NCBI GenBank assembly: GCA_015039315.1
Contig: WIDE01000105.1
Coordinates: 10,063-74,062 of the forward strand
DNA: 64,000 nt
Direction of reading: 5' to 3'
DNA from: Clavulina sp. PMI_390
Taxonomy: Eukaryota > Basidiomycota > Agaricomycetes > Cantharellales > Hydnaceae
A program made the position numbers and the translations under genes. Below, one piece after another: positions 24,533 to 35,549 of the stretch (within the stretch, counting starts at the first letter, position 1; every line of letters begins with the position of its first letter). The notes under the pieces were generated by a model, which saw nothing but the letters and a program-made list of their open reading frames with translations, was not told where the DNA came from and ran no database searches.

Positions 24533-25089
24533 ACAGGGGGTTCGCTCTTGCTTCTTTGTACACATTCATTGTTGTTCGGTTGCGTCCAGTATCAGCTGTA
24601 TCGATATTGCTCATCTTTCTATTACGCCGGCACCGCGATGGTTGACCTTGCCATAATGTGGTCACCCATCCTGTGCGAATATTGCGGTGACAAGCTGACA
24701 AGGATGACAAACACGTCCCTCGCAATGAATCGACGTTGGACAGCGGCGGCGACAAAGCAGCCGAATGATGATTTTCGAATAGATGAGCGAGAAGGGCAAG
24801 TGAGGTACAATGTACGGCTACACATGTGACAAAGAAGTGGTCTCGAACGGATCAAGAAAAAGCTATCAATGTGGGGGTCGACGACAAAGGATACACTAGC
24901 ATCTAAAGGGGTGTTGATACAGCCTTCCATCAAGGAAATCCAAAAAATGTGGGGCACGGCGGAGACAAGTGGGAAGAAACAAGAAATAACGCACAATGAG
25001 GACGGACAAACGGAAGACCCAGGAACATAATGATAATATCCACGAAAATGACATGTACAGCCCCATGGCACATCAGGGATTTTTCAGCA
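24533..25089. other. Convergent 3' regions of eIF2-alpha and the WOPR gene
   Basis: The two flanking genes point towards each other, so this 557-bp stretch should hold both 3' UTRs. No supported gene was seen. Confidence 0.6.
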
Positions 25090-26732
25090 TCAGAATGGGC
25101 GAAAAGCCAGAGCGGCGACGGCTTTAGAATCTGCCTCTGATCGCATGGTGTATGTATTCAGACTCCCTGCGCGATGACGACCCGTGGGGTGGGGAAGGTA
25201 TGGGTGCGGCTCCTGAGTCGAGGGGCTGGGATATTGATGATGACGCGCGGACGAAGGGATGGGAAGAGGAAGAACGGAAGGCGAGCGGTGAGGGTCGCGC
25301 TGTGCCCTGAGACTGGCCGATGGCGGCCCGTAAGGAGTTGCACCGGAGTAGTGGGAACTGGGCTCCGTTGGAGAAGATGGAGGAGGGGTGTAAAAGTAGC
25401 CTCCAGGTCTAGATCCTGGGTTCCAGGACAACTGGGGCCGCTCGCTGAGAGGTTCGTCCGCGTAGGCAAAAATGGTTGGGAGCGGTGCCGTACTTCCGAT
25501 GGAGGAGCTACTGATTGTGCGTGGAGGGGTGGCGGAGCAGGTGGATGGGGAGTGGGGCACGCTGGAAGTTGGAGAATTCATCCAATACTCCGATTCAGAC
25601 TTCACCGCTGAACGCATCGAAGTCATGGAAGGGGTAGGAGACGCGTCACGGTGATGGGAGTGTGTCCGTCTGCGTTGATATGGATCAGAAGCAACCAAAG
25701 GATTTTGAGGAGCTTGCTGTGCTCGTGAGGTCCGACGGTTCTTGCGGGGGCCAGTACAGCACTCATAGACGCCGTCTGGAACTTGGATCCGGGCGAGAGC
25801 AGGATGGCTTTCAACAGACGGTAGGCCATTAGGATTTTGGCGCGATAAATATGCCTTTTGGAGCGGAAATATGAAGCATAGTGAGAAGAATTATTTGAAA
25901 TCGGGGGAAACCTTCAACTCACGGAGAGGTGCCACTTGACGCGTTGGCCAGTGGTGAAGTCGTTAACCCAGGCAGAGAAGGTCTGCTTCATGAGGCCATC
26001 CAGCTTAGGAAGCCGGTCCTTTGGGAAGGCAAAGATATTGAATAGGTCCCCAGACCCATTCACCGTCGCGGGCTGCTGGACCCAGTTGTTCATTCTACGG
26101 ACCAGACTGTGAGCAGGCCGTCCAATGCGTTGAGGTTGGGTGGATCTCATACCGAGCTTGGGCCTTTTCCACATTCTCGTCGACCGAAGGTTCTTCTCGC
26201 TCCTCGTAAATGAGGAATACGTCCCGAGTCCGGCTCGCGCTCCTGAGGAAGAGCAGAGATGAGAGATAGTCCAGGCAAAGCAGGCAGGGGGGTGAACATA
26301 CCATTTCCTCCCATCTGTCCATCTAGGAAACAGACCCTTGTTTAGTTAACCTTGACCAGGCTCAGATGGACAGGAGTTGCGCGCACCTTTCAAGACCGGA
26401 GCTTTCACTCGACTCGGTCCAGACGAATACTTGGCCCGGCGCCAGACTATCACGCTCAACCTGGCTGAGGCGTTGCTTCCGTAAAGGAAAGATCCCGGTG
26501 CGGACCGCCTAATGATTAGAGGGAGAAAGCGTGAGTACGGCGTGTGCTCGACCCGAGGTGCTGATGTCCAACCTCCAGAATGACGAATGCATCATTAGAA
26601 TTCCGAATGCCTGGTGTAACGAGGAGCGAGAACAGGGCCGCGGGTCGATGTTAGCCAGCCGGACACTGTGGGAGACGTCGGGGGCGAGCACATACCTAGA
26701 CCAGTGCAAGTGGGCTCGCAGATTTGGGACAT
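25090..26732 (-). CDS. WOPR-domain (Gti1/Pac2 family) transcription factor
   Basis: A fungal-specific DNA-binding regulator of the family that includes Wor1, Ryp1, Sge1, Gti1 and Pac2, which control morphological switching, sporulation or virulence in other fungi. Seven exons (26696-26732, 26573-26610, 26387-26508, 26302-26322, 26153-26242, 25923-26106, 25090-25854) sum to 1,257 nt (418 residues). The WOPR N-terminal half begins almost at the start: EPTCTGLGIRNSNDAFVILE, then VRTGIFPLRKQRLSQVERD, GQVFVWTE, LERWTDGRKWSASR and VFLIYEE. The second half reads LDGLMKQTF and VKWHLSAYL. Exon 4 is only 21 nt and encodes most of RWTDGRKW. The C-terminal 200 residues are Ser/Pro/His-rich and low-complexity, as is usual for activation regions. 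The start is the first ATG just before the conserved domain. The family call is firm; which WOPR subfamily is not. Confidence 0.9.
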
Positions 26733-29307
26733 TTCCGATCGGGGAGGAGTGAGATTGGGTGGATAGGAGACAGGGGGAGAGCGAGGAACAAAGCTTGGTT
26801 AGTGACAGCCTGCAGTGGAGAGACGGTGGCTATATGTATGTTCCCCGAGCGGTCGAGAGAGTCACTCCAACCCGCCGCAGGGATTTGGCCTGGATGAAAG
26901 AAGTTGGTTGACATTCGGGTGGGTTGAATAGCCTGCGAGTTACAACAAAGTTGAACAAGAAAAAGGATGTGCAAACATTACAAACTTGGAGAAGAATGCG
27001 TGGCAGTCAATCGACGATCTCCACCATAATAGAACGACGACAGAGTCAATCATTAATATCTTGAGGATTCAGTTTGGATGGGCGATCGTTCTGAGAAGCC
27101 CCCCCTGAAACAGTCTTTCTTCAGATGATTGACCTCCGCTGACAGCCGTTCATAGCATCGGCCCCGAGCCAACCTTTCCCCACTCGTTGGCTTTTCTCAT
27201 CTCGACCGCACCCCATCTCATTCAAAGCAGGAACCGTGAGTCTAATTTGGAGCATCGATGCGGGTAAGGGAAGGAAAATTCCGAATCATTCATTCTCAGT
27301 ATCAATTCAGTGGCTGCCATCTCTATAGCATTGTGTGAGAGCGCATCAGTTGCCACATTTTTCCCCTGCTCATCGCTTGATCTTTCCCAAAATGGTCCGA
27401 ATCAGACTAGACTGTGCCTAGGCCGGTTGGACCATTTATACCTGCGATATTACTGCGAGTGACTGAACAGTCTATTCAACCCTTACGGAGAAGATCGGAT
27501 GTGAAGAATGACACGAACCGGCTCGTGGACAAATGGCTTTCTGATCAGTTGAAAGTAGGCTGTACCCGATAGATAGAGAAAAGTATTGGTGGTAGGTAAC
27601 ATTTCAAGCTGATTGGCGTTGGGATGTGGTCAAAAGGAAAGAAATTTCCAGCGGAGTCATTCGTGAATCAATAGCTCAATGGGGTTTTGTCACCGAAGTA
27701 GCGCAGTGATAGAACAAGAACTACCACCTGCAAGCGTAACTCATGTATTCCCTTACTAAATGAAACAGAGGAAGCCTACATATAGCTCTCGACGGTTATA
27801 CAAAACATACCCCCACTACGCATATCCGCTCAGAAACGTGCAAGAGTAGCTTCTTCATGTGAGGCACCAGAGGTGGGAGGCCACGGAGGCTCGTCTGTTG
27901 CTAGTACCAAGTTGGGCCCTTTGTGCCTCCTACAGTCTTGACAAATTGATCCACCACGCGCTGAGAAGCTCCCAAAATCAATCGCGACCACTGCGGTCAA
28001 AATCATCATCGTCAGCCAGACAGATCGTAGGGTGCTGAGATCTCGGACATCGAGTCCCCCCAGGGGCCGACCGATGCAGACAGCCAGACCGCTAATCCCT
28101 ACAAAGCCGACGAGACGGACATGAGCATCAGGCCGCCCCCCATATGTTGGACATAGGAGATGACCTCACCTGGCGCATAAACAGGCTATCTCCGCAAATC
28201 GATCGAAAGTGGGGAGAGGCACGTTGTGCGTGTGTCTGACATGGAAGCCCGATGCACGTAAAACCACCCTCACGGTCCCGCACTCGCTTGATAAACGCGC
28301 GTCGCGCACATCTCCAAGAATAGCAAGAGACGATGCTATTTCATTCCGCGATATCGATGGGCGCAGTGGAGCTTGAAAGGCAATCTTATCCGGATACAGA
28401 AACCATGCAGAAGTGGAGTGCGACGGCGCAGTTGCTAATGACGAGCACAAATATGATGGGCATGGACATCATTTCGTCATGGTGCTTCCCTAGAAGTGGT
28501 GTGTGCGGGACATTATGAAGTCCCTATAACGTTCATGCCAATCACCCCATCGGTCCCACCCACCGCTTTCTCCGCCAAGATGACGAAAGATGAATATTGG
28601 GAGAGTGCTCGCCGCATGTAACCCCTGCATGATGGGTATTATCAATAATGAGCCCCCCGCAGGAGATCAGGCGCCGTCCACGATTTGGGTGGCGCAGAAA
28701 AAGGCTGTTCGTGGGTGGCCACTCTTTCGACCCTGTTGCCGAAGTGCCGCCACAGGAGAGTATACTCTTAACGGAAGTACTCTATCTCAAGGGAGAGTTC
28801 CTATCAGTGCTATACATGGATCTACCCGAGCGATCATCACAATCGAGATTGAGTTTGCAGCCTTCTGCCTCGTGGTCGAGAGGGGGAACACAGAAACATT
28901 TTGTTGTGTGTGTGCTCTCACGAATCGGCCATCATGGCGGCCCGAAGCAGAGTGAGATCCAGAGAGGTCAAAAACGCGGACCCGCCAAGCGAAGCATCAC
29001 TCTGGGAGTATATGACCGTCGTATCAAGCTGCTGTCAGGCAAAGATTAACAAGCAACGCACACACGTGGCATTAAGTGACGTCGGCGTCGCTAGGTCATT
29101 TGCAAGCGCGGGGATGGGATGGGGTGGGTGTCGGAAAAGCAACGTTGAAGCTACACGATCGCGGTAGCTCCAGAAGGACTGCTCCCTCCGACTACTCGCT
29201 GGAAAGTTAGTTACCGTGAGGCTTAGTTCGTTGCTCAGGATGCAAATTCCTGCTGCATAGTCAAAGTCGCCGACCAGTACAGCAAAGACTCTATGAGCGA
29301 TAACGAA
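26733..29307. other. About 2.6 kb mostly non-coding region upstream of the WOPR gene
   Basis: Long upstream region of the WOPR gene. Overlapping plus-strand frames at 28,590-29,167 have no recognisable domain or splice support and are not called. A minus-strand candidate at 27,830-28,400 is listed separately. From 26,733 to 27,829 nothing coding is apparent. Long promoters are known for master-switch WOPR genes in other fungi, so it may be regulatory. Confidence 0.4.
27830..28400 (-). CDS. Possible small membrane protein, unknown, 5' end unresolved
   Basis: The last two exons can be joined in phase. An upstream exon ends ...FAEIACLCA at a GTGAGG donor (28,170). The final exon runs from about 28,091 to the stop at 27,830 and reads GLAVCIGRPLGGLDVRDL, then a hydrophobic helix SVWLTMMILTAVVAIDF and a polar tail with a CxxC (ICQDC). 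A further hydrophobic stretch farther upstream (MPIIFVLVISNCAVALHF, about 28,470-28,420) might be the first exon, but no donor joins it in phase. No family is recognised. It could be a real multi-pass protein gene or chance openness. Confidence 0.3.
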
Positions 29308-29652
29308 TCAATCTCCTGTCTGGATTAGGACGAGCTCGCATCGAGAAGGAAGGATCTGACGGCCGATGGCGTCAGCCACCAAAAGCCGAAGCCGCGTGCG
29401 CCCTGCCAAAGCTGGTCGGAAAAGGTAAGGCTGAACCAGGGCTGAGACTAATTTCTTCGGCGTGTTTAATGCGTAGATGGCGGCTGAATCGTCGGTGTCC
29501 TCAAGGACGGTCCAGACTGCCGAACGCTCGGCTGACGGCGTTGTTCTAGGCTCATTGCACGATAGAGATAATTCGAATATTGAGTCCATCACGAAAGGGG
29601 CGAAAATGTATCTTGCGGTACCATATCCTGGACTGCGGCGAATTAATGCCAT
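29308..29652 (-). CDS. Hypothetical 114-residue ORF
   Basis: An open frame from the ATG at 29,652 (MALIRRSPGYGTARYIFAPF) to the stop at 29,308, with a mixed, non-repetitive composition that could be coding. It lies just downstream of the 3' end of the Yra1-like gene on the same strand, within what could be that gene's 3' region. No domain is recognised and no splice structure supports it. Confidence 0.25.
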   Translation of the reverse strand: MALIRRSPGYGTARYIFAPFVMDSIFELSLSCNEPRTTPSAERSAVWTVLEDTDDSAAIYALNTPKKLVSALVQPYLFRPALAGRTRLRLLVADAIGRQILPSRCELVLIQTGD

Positions 29653-29753
29653 CGATGGCGGATAAAAATGAGAGAATTCGGGAGCGGGTTGGGAGGGCTC
29701 ATAGGTACACAACGGAAAATAAAACCAACAACCAGGGCACGAACGCACCCCTC

Positions 29754-31048
29754 CTAGGCCATCTCTACATCCTGAGGTGCGGCAGAGCCTGCTGCAGCAG
29801 TAGTGGCAGGTGCAGCACCCCCTGTTTTATCTTCCTCCAGATACGCTTGCAGCTCCTTGTCGAGATCCTCAGCCGTTGCTGGCAGTTTTGGCACACGCGC
29901 AGGCTTGCTCTTCTTTTGTGCACCACCAGCATCCCCTTTTCCACCCGCTGCAGCTCCACCTTTTCGGGGCTGTCGAGGAGCCCTGGGAGCCTTGTCCTTC
30001 GGTGCAGTTCCAGGCACATCAGCGTCGTTCGTCGATCTACGTGATGACCAAGAGCGGATGCAAAAGTGCGACGGCGATCAGTCAAATGTACTAAAGCAGC
30101 ACGCATTGCGAAGAGCAAATCGCAATATAATCTCGGAGAGCGCAGAAGATTTGACTCACTTGGCCACACGATTGACAAGTGGGGCCGAGGCGATCCTAGT
30201 AAGTAAGCTGTTCTTCGGTCCGGTGGGTGTAGGTCCGCCTTTTGCAGGGCGTTTTTGGTCGAAGGCGATGTTCATGGGCTTGCCTGCAGTGGAGTGAAAA
30301 GTGTCAGTCAACTGACCTATATGGCAAAACACAACCGACCTTTGGCGGAGACACCATCTAGCCGTTGGATGGCAACTTTCGCGTCCGCTAGCTTTGCGAA
30401 CTGGACGAATCCAACCCCAAGCGAGCGGCCACTACGGTCGTACTGTCACACGTCCAAACAAGCGTGTCGTCAGGTTGTTGTCCACAGAGAGTCGGTGATA
30501 GCCGGCAAGTTTGAAGAAGAGGAGAGTCCAATAGCAGGTAAATTCGATGTTCTCAAATGTGACTCATGGCTCGAACAAGTACTCGTTTGCCGTCGTCGCC
30601 GTCGGTCCTTCACATAGCACAGGTGACGGACGACAGACACGGGCGAGTCTTTGTTATGGCGCGCTGCGGATTGTAAAGTGGGTGCTTATCGTACTTTGAT
30701 CACAGGCTCACGGGCCAAAGTGCCTATAGCCTCAAAGATGGTCTGTAGGGTAAAGGGTTGTCAGCACCGGCTTTTGGGTATCGCTAAAACGTGTACTATG
30801 ATTGCAGTAGATAACGTAGTACATACTTTGAGGTCTGACGGCATCACTTCATAATGAAGATTAGAGATAGCCACAGTGTCCGTGGGCTCAGCAGCCTTGT
30901 CATGTTTCCATGACCCCTCTGGAGCCGCTGCACGCTACAAGGTCGGTCAGCGCATATCAATGGTGTGAGTGTACTTAAAATTACCCACAACATATGGTTT
31001 GTTATCAGCAGACTTGCGTCCTGAAGAGCGTTGTCGTCGGTCAGCCAT
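29754..31048 (-). CDS. YRA1: Yra1/ALY/REF-type mRNA export adaptor (THO complex subunit 4-like)
   Basis: RNA-binding adaptor that is loaded on mRNA by the TREX complex and passes it to the export receptor Mex67. The ATG at 31,048 opens MADRRQRSSGRKSADNKPYV, spliced to an exon with TVAISNLHYEVMPSDLK, which is the start of the RRM. TIFEAIGTLAREPVIK, then YDRSGRSLGVGFVQF and AKVAIQRLDGVSAKG complete the RRM. A basic Pro/Gly/Ala/Lys region follows, and the C-terminus TAEDLDKELQAYLEED is the conserved C-terminal box of the family. The usual N-terminal box (LDxSLDDII-like) is not seen in the first exon, nor in the 300 bp upstream before RPS6. A TATATA element at 31,112-31,121 on the minus strand supports this start. 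Confidence 0.88.
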
Positions 31049-31362
31049 TGCAGTGTTTCGCGCGTCTGTTTGGAGTCAAGCTTAGCCAAACAGAGATCCG
31101 GCGCTTACGGGTGCTATATAAATCAGGACTATGGACGACTACAGGAATGCAGCACTCAACCCATTTCAACTATGGAAGTCAGGGCTGGAGAAGAAGTCGC
31201 ACGGCGGTGAGATATTGGGAGAGCATGCGATATCATAGGCAGTGGTAAAGGCATGGAAAACGATACAACATGCGTAGAGCAAAGACATCGGAAAGTGTAT
31301 CAAAACGCGATCGGCGACACTACCCGACTCAAAAAGCCAACAAACCAGAGAGGGGAATTTCC

Positions 31363-32354
31363 TCATGCGGTGGTTGCCCTAGAGGATTATGAATCATATT
31401 TCGAGTTAAATAATGCAAGAGAAAGAACGATGGGAGACGATACATACTTCTTGTGCGAAGCCTTGACGGCCGCGATTTTGCTCTTCTTCTCCGCCACCCT
31501 CTTGGCAAGGAGAGCATCGTACTCTGCCTTCTGCTCCTTTTGCGACTCGAATCGTCGGCGCTTGAGGGAACGGAGGTGGCGGGCGCGTTGCAGCCTGACG
31601 GGGGTGACGAGGCGCTGGATTTTGGCACTAATGGGTAGAAGAAATTTGACGGAATGAGCAAACCAACATAGTACACAAATATAGTCGATGAAATGCAACA
31701 TACGCCTTGGTGTAAGGCTTGGCGTCGGGCTTTTTGGCAGACTTGACCTCACGGCGAACAACGTATTGGCGAACATCATCCTTCTTGCTCAAGTTGAAGA
31801 ACTTGCGAATCTTGGTGGCACGCTTGGGGCCGAGACGCTTGGGAAGGACATTGTCGGTAAGGCCAGGAATGTCGCTCTCGCCCTGCTTGACGATCACGAC
31901 AGAGAGGACAGCGATATCACCAGCGACGATGCAGCCACGGACGGACTTGCGCTTGCGCTCGCCCGTGCGGCGAATGCGGTAGCAGGAGTGGCCATCGGAG
32001 AGGAGGAGGCGGACACGGTGGGGGAGCATAACACCCTGCTTCATCGGGAAGCCCTGCTTGTCGTTTCCACCAGTAATGCGGAAGACGTAGCCGGCCCACT
32101 CATCGCCGAGGCTGTCAGCAGGGACCTCCTGGCCCATGCGCTTCTCGAAGAAAGCACGGCTGATTATACAAAGCATTAGGATCCACAAGCTCGATCTGGA
32201 TAGCAAGACCAAGATGCGTACTAGCGGCGCTCCTCATCGAAATCGAACAGTTTTTGAGCCCCAGTGGCGGGGTCTAGTGAATCATTGTATCAGAATATGC
32301 AGAAGGGGTAGTTGTCAGATGCCGGATACACGCACTGGCGACGTTAATCTTCAT
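31363..32354 (-). CDS. RPS6: 40S ribosomal protein S6 (eS6)
   Basis: Component of the small ribosomal subunit. Five exons (32336-32354, 32222-32273, 31704-32159, 31448-31627, 31363-31378) sum to 723 nt (240 residues), a normal length. It reads [62 protein letters not shown] and [18 protein letters not shown], all hallmark eS6 stretches. The last exon is 16 nt and gives the end SHKKATTA. The phosphorylatable RRxSS tail known from yeasts and animals is absent. The gene is divergent from RPS13 with 343 bp between the start codons, so joint regulation is likely. Confidence 0.96.
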
Positions 32355-32697
32355 GGTGAACCTGCAGACAAAACGATACGAAATGAGCACCAAATTCAGA
32401 CGGATTTTTTGACAGAGATTGTTGGCAATCCGTCTTCGATGCTCATCCAGAACTACCAACCTTTAAAAAAAGAAAGACCGCTCCTCGGATTCGGAGGGTG
32501 GAGACACGGAGGAAGGCAGAGGTTAGCTTGTTGGCGGGTGTTTGGTCTATCCACAAAGAACTGTAGGCGCTTAGCTCCAGCGCTTCCCTTCAATCTAACC
32601 CCTTCTCCGTTCCCCGTAGCCTATTGTGCGTCGACACCTAAAGATTTCACTGGAAACATCCTGTTGATTTGCTGCTTGAACTGCTCTAGAATCCACC
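32355..32697. promoter_or_regulatory. Divergent promoter of RPS6 and RPS13
   Basis: The 343 bp between the two start codons must carry both core promoters and 5' UTRs. It includes a poly-A-rich run (tttaaaaaaagaaag, about 32,462-32,476) and pyrimidine-rich tracts before RPS13 (about 32,583-32,620). These are typical of fungal ribosomal-protein promoters, but no specific factor site was identified. Confidence 0.6.
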
Positions 32698-33300
32698 ATG
32701 GGCCGCATGCACGCTCCCGGCAAGGGCATTGGTGTGTTCTGACGATAACTCTGGATGAGGCGATGGAAAGTCTCATGTTGCCTGTGGTTTCTGCTTTATT
32801 CTTCTAGCCTCATCTGCCCTCCCCTATCGCCGCGCTCCCCCGCATTGGCTCAAGACCACCCCTGAGGATGTTGTCGAGCACATCACCAAGCTCGCACGAA
32901 AGGGTCTGACCCCATCCCAGATCGGTGTCGTTCTCCGTGACTCGCATGGTATTCCCCAAGTGCGATTCGTCACTGGTAACAAAATCCTCCGTATCCTGAA
33001 GACTGAGGGTGCGTTGCGTTCTATTCGATGACTGTGCATGGTATGGTGTTTTGCTGATCGCGCCCGTTCGATTTTGCAGGCCTTGCCCCCAGCATTCCGG
33101 AGGACCTGTGGCACCTTGTCAAGAAGGCTGTCTCTGTCCGCAAGCACCTCGAGGTCAACCGCAAGGACAAGGACTCGAAGTTCCGCCTCATTCTCATCGA
33201 GTCCCGTATCCACCGTCTTGCCCGCTACTACAAAACTAAGCAGCAGATCCCGCCGACATTCAAGTACGACTCGGCAACTGCCAGCACCCTCATTGCATGA
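32698..33300 (+). CDS. RPS13: 40S ribosomal protein S13 (uS15)
   Basis: Small-subunit ribosomal protein. Three exons (32698-32731, 32808-33008, 33080-33300) sum to 456 nt (151 residues), exactly the family length. The start [11 protein letters not shown], the middle [20 protein letters not shown] and [16 protein letters not shown], and the end [14 protein letters not shown] then TLIA are diagnostic. The introns are 76 and 71 nt. Confidence 0.97.
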
Positions 33301-33802
33301 GCGACCATTCCACCAGCACCGCTTCCTTCCTCCTTTTATTCACTTTCTCTTCACATCGCTCTTGCTCGTGCATGGTCTGGACAGATAGGCCAGGTTGGTT
33401 GGGTTGGCGAGTTGTGTATGCTTTGACTCCTTTTCTGGCGCAGTCGACGTTGCGTCAGGTATAATACGCCATTTGTCGCATCCTTCATTGTGTCTTCAAT
33501 GTTGATTATGAAAAGCGAACCATGCTATGCCTCCATCTTCACTGCCTCTCAACTGACCCACTGATTGAACGAGGGACTGGCAAATGTAAGCGCGCCTCTA
33601 GTCTTACCCAAGGTATCCATGAGTGCTATCAGTATTGTCACACATCTAGTCAACTATTGACTCAGAAGTAAAGTTGACCTTCTACGACTTCTCTTCGCCA
33701 AAAAATCGTGACCGAGGAAGGCATCACACTCAGTCACAAACGCGTCAGCCCCAGAAACCACGAACAGTGTTGGCACTTAAGGCAATAGCAACAGTCATTG
33801 GA
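33301..33802. other. Intergenic: RPS13 3' region and F-box gene promoter
   Basis: About 500 bp between two plus-strand genes. No further gene was seen. Confidence 0.6.
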
Positions 33803-35549
33803 ATGCTAGATCGGCTACCAGATGATCTTCTCATTCTTATCGTTGAGTGCCTGGATGTAATCGAGCTAATACGAACCTTTCGACTTGTAAGCATTTCACA
33901 ATACCCTATCACAAAGGCGAATCAGCTCACACTCAGAAAGTGAGCAGATTAATCGGCACACTGCTGCGATAACTAGGCTACCCGTGATATGGGCGCGCCT
34001 ATGCTCTCGTTATGATATCAAGCTTCCTTCGATCACTGCAATAAAGCCGGGCCAGGAACACCGCGTTGTATCAATTGCTCGGTTGGATGATGGACTCGTG
34101 GCGTCGGAGCATTCGTTTCAGAGCGCAATCACAATACCCCTGGATGGGGAATACCCTTCGAGTGTCCTTGCATCCTCTGGGGGGAAACATGCTGTTGTCG
34201 CTTGCCGAGAGGGGTTAGCTGTTGTGGATGTCGAGGACCGCACTTGCCGGCTGCTGTCAATCGGACCCACAGGATACGATCAACCCCTCTGTACTACAAT
34301 GAGGGGATCTGGAGACGATGAGAAGCTGGTGGTAGCTTATGAAACCTCGTTCGTCGTTCGCTTCCTTGCACTTACTCCACTGTTGGTAATTGACAGACAC
34401 GCACCATTGGCGACCTACTTCTCCGTAGCGGCAAAGCAGGAGCTCACGTATGTGAATTACTCCACATCGATGTCCGTTCATGGTCACGATCCAAACGGCC
34501 TCTAGAGCCAGTCACCGCGATGCGATTTGAGCGGCCAGACAAAATTGCCGCTCTCACTCTAGCAGTGCCTTTCCTTGCCATCGGCTGGAGGTCCCAGGTG
34601 GATTTGCACGATTTCGTCTCGCATCGGATGAACACCACGATCGAGCTTCCGGTCTGTGTCTCATCATCATCACAATCATCATCAGGCTATAATTTTCTTC
34701 GGCTCCCCTGACGATCAACTTTGGGCTATATAGGGCAAGATTCGCGATATGTCCTTTGCAGAGACGACACTCATCGTCCTGCACTCCGATCCACCCCTCA
34801 TCACAGCTTTTCCTCTCCAATATGATGCCGGCGGCTCAATGCGGCCTCCAAAGGGAATTACAGTTGACGTTCCGATGAGCAAGCATGTGGGAACAACGAA
34901 CAAAGGTGTTCCTCTTCGCTTCACCACTCCTTCGTCGAATATCACCTGCGATGACGGCGCATTTGTCTTTCTTGACGGGCGGGGTGTGCTCGGAGACAAG
35001 TTCTCTCGGTGCATCATCTCACTCTCTTGGAAGCATGGTCAACAAGACGAGATTAGCATTACCTGTTCCCCGTGGTCAGAGCCCGCTATATTTGACCACA
35101 CTCTGTTTGCATCTTCTTCGAAATTACGTTCACGTTCGACTACTACTACATCGGCGGTTCAGGCCCCATCCCATCAGCCTACCGCCGGCTCCATTATGAA
35201 TCGTTCACTACAGCCTTCCACCAGCCCTGTCCCTCCCCTGCTTCCCCTTAGCGCCAAAATCAGTGCTTCCTCCATATGCGCTGGATCACATCACATCATT
35301 TCGTGCATCATGGCCACGCATGGGCAACGTGCCGCGCCACTCGTCCACACTCGGATGCTTGCGGATGGCTCGCTTGTGACGAAACGACTCCATCTGAGCG
35401 AGAAGACAGAGCTCCTTTTTGGGGAAGACTTCAGTGGAGCGAGTGCTCCAATGGCATGGGACGAGTTGAGTGGAAGGCTTTTCATCGTGCGGAGCGATTG
35501 GGGTGATGATTGGCTGGTTCGAGATACCTTGACTGTGTTGCAGCTGTAG
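33803..35549 (+). CDS. F-box protein of unknown specificity
   Basis: Exons 33803-33886, 33948-34451, 34508-34651 and 34734-35549 sum to 1,548 nt (515 residues). The N-terminus MLDRLPDDLLILIVECLDVI is a clear F-box, the Skp1-binding motif of SCF ubiquitin ligases, and ends at IWARLCSRYDIKLP. The rest is made of repeated hydrophobic beta-strand-like stretches (for example GKHAVVACREGLAVVDVEDR and SFAETTLIVLHSDPPLITAF) that could form a beta-propeller-like substrate-binding part, although no WD repeat consensus is recognised. The 56-nt intron at 34,452-34,507 is the least certain junction. A substrate cannot be named. Confidence 0.72.

Noticed and set aside
28590..29167. Three overlapping plus-strand frames of 88-133 codons
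   Set aside because: They occupy different frames of the same DNA, none has splice support or a recognisable motif, so at most one could be real and none can be chosen.
31688..32179. Plus-strand 163-codon frame opposite RPS6
   Set aside because: Exact antisense shadow of the RPS6 coding exon; the Leu/Ala/Val-rich translation reflects the codon bias of the ribosomal gene.
34386..34510. Apparent frameshift in the F-box gene
   Set aside because: A 56-nt GTGAAT...AG intron (34,452-34,507) restores the frame and gives an exon sum divisible by three.
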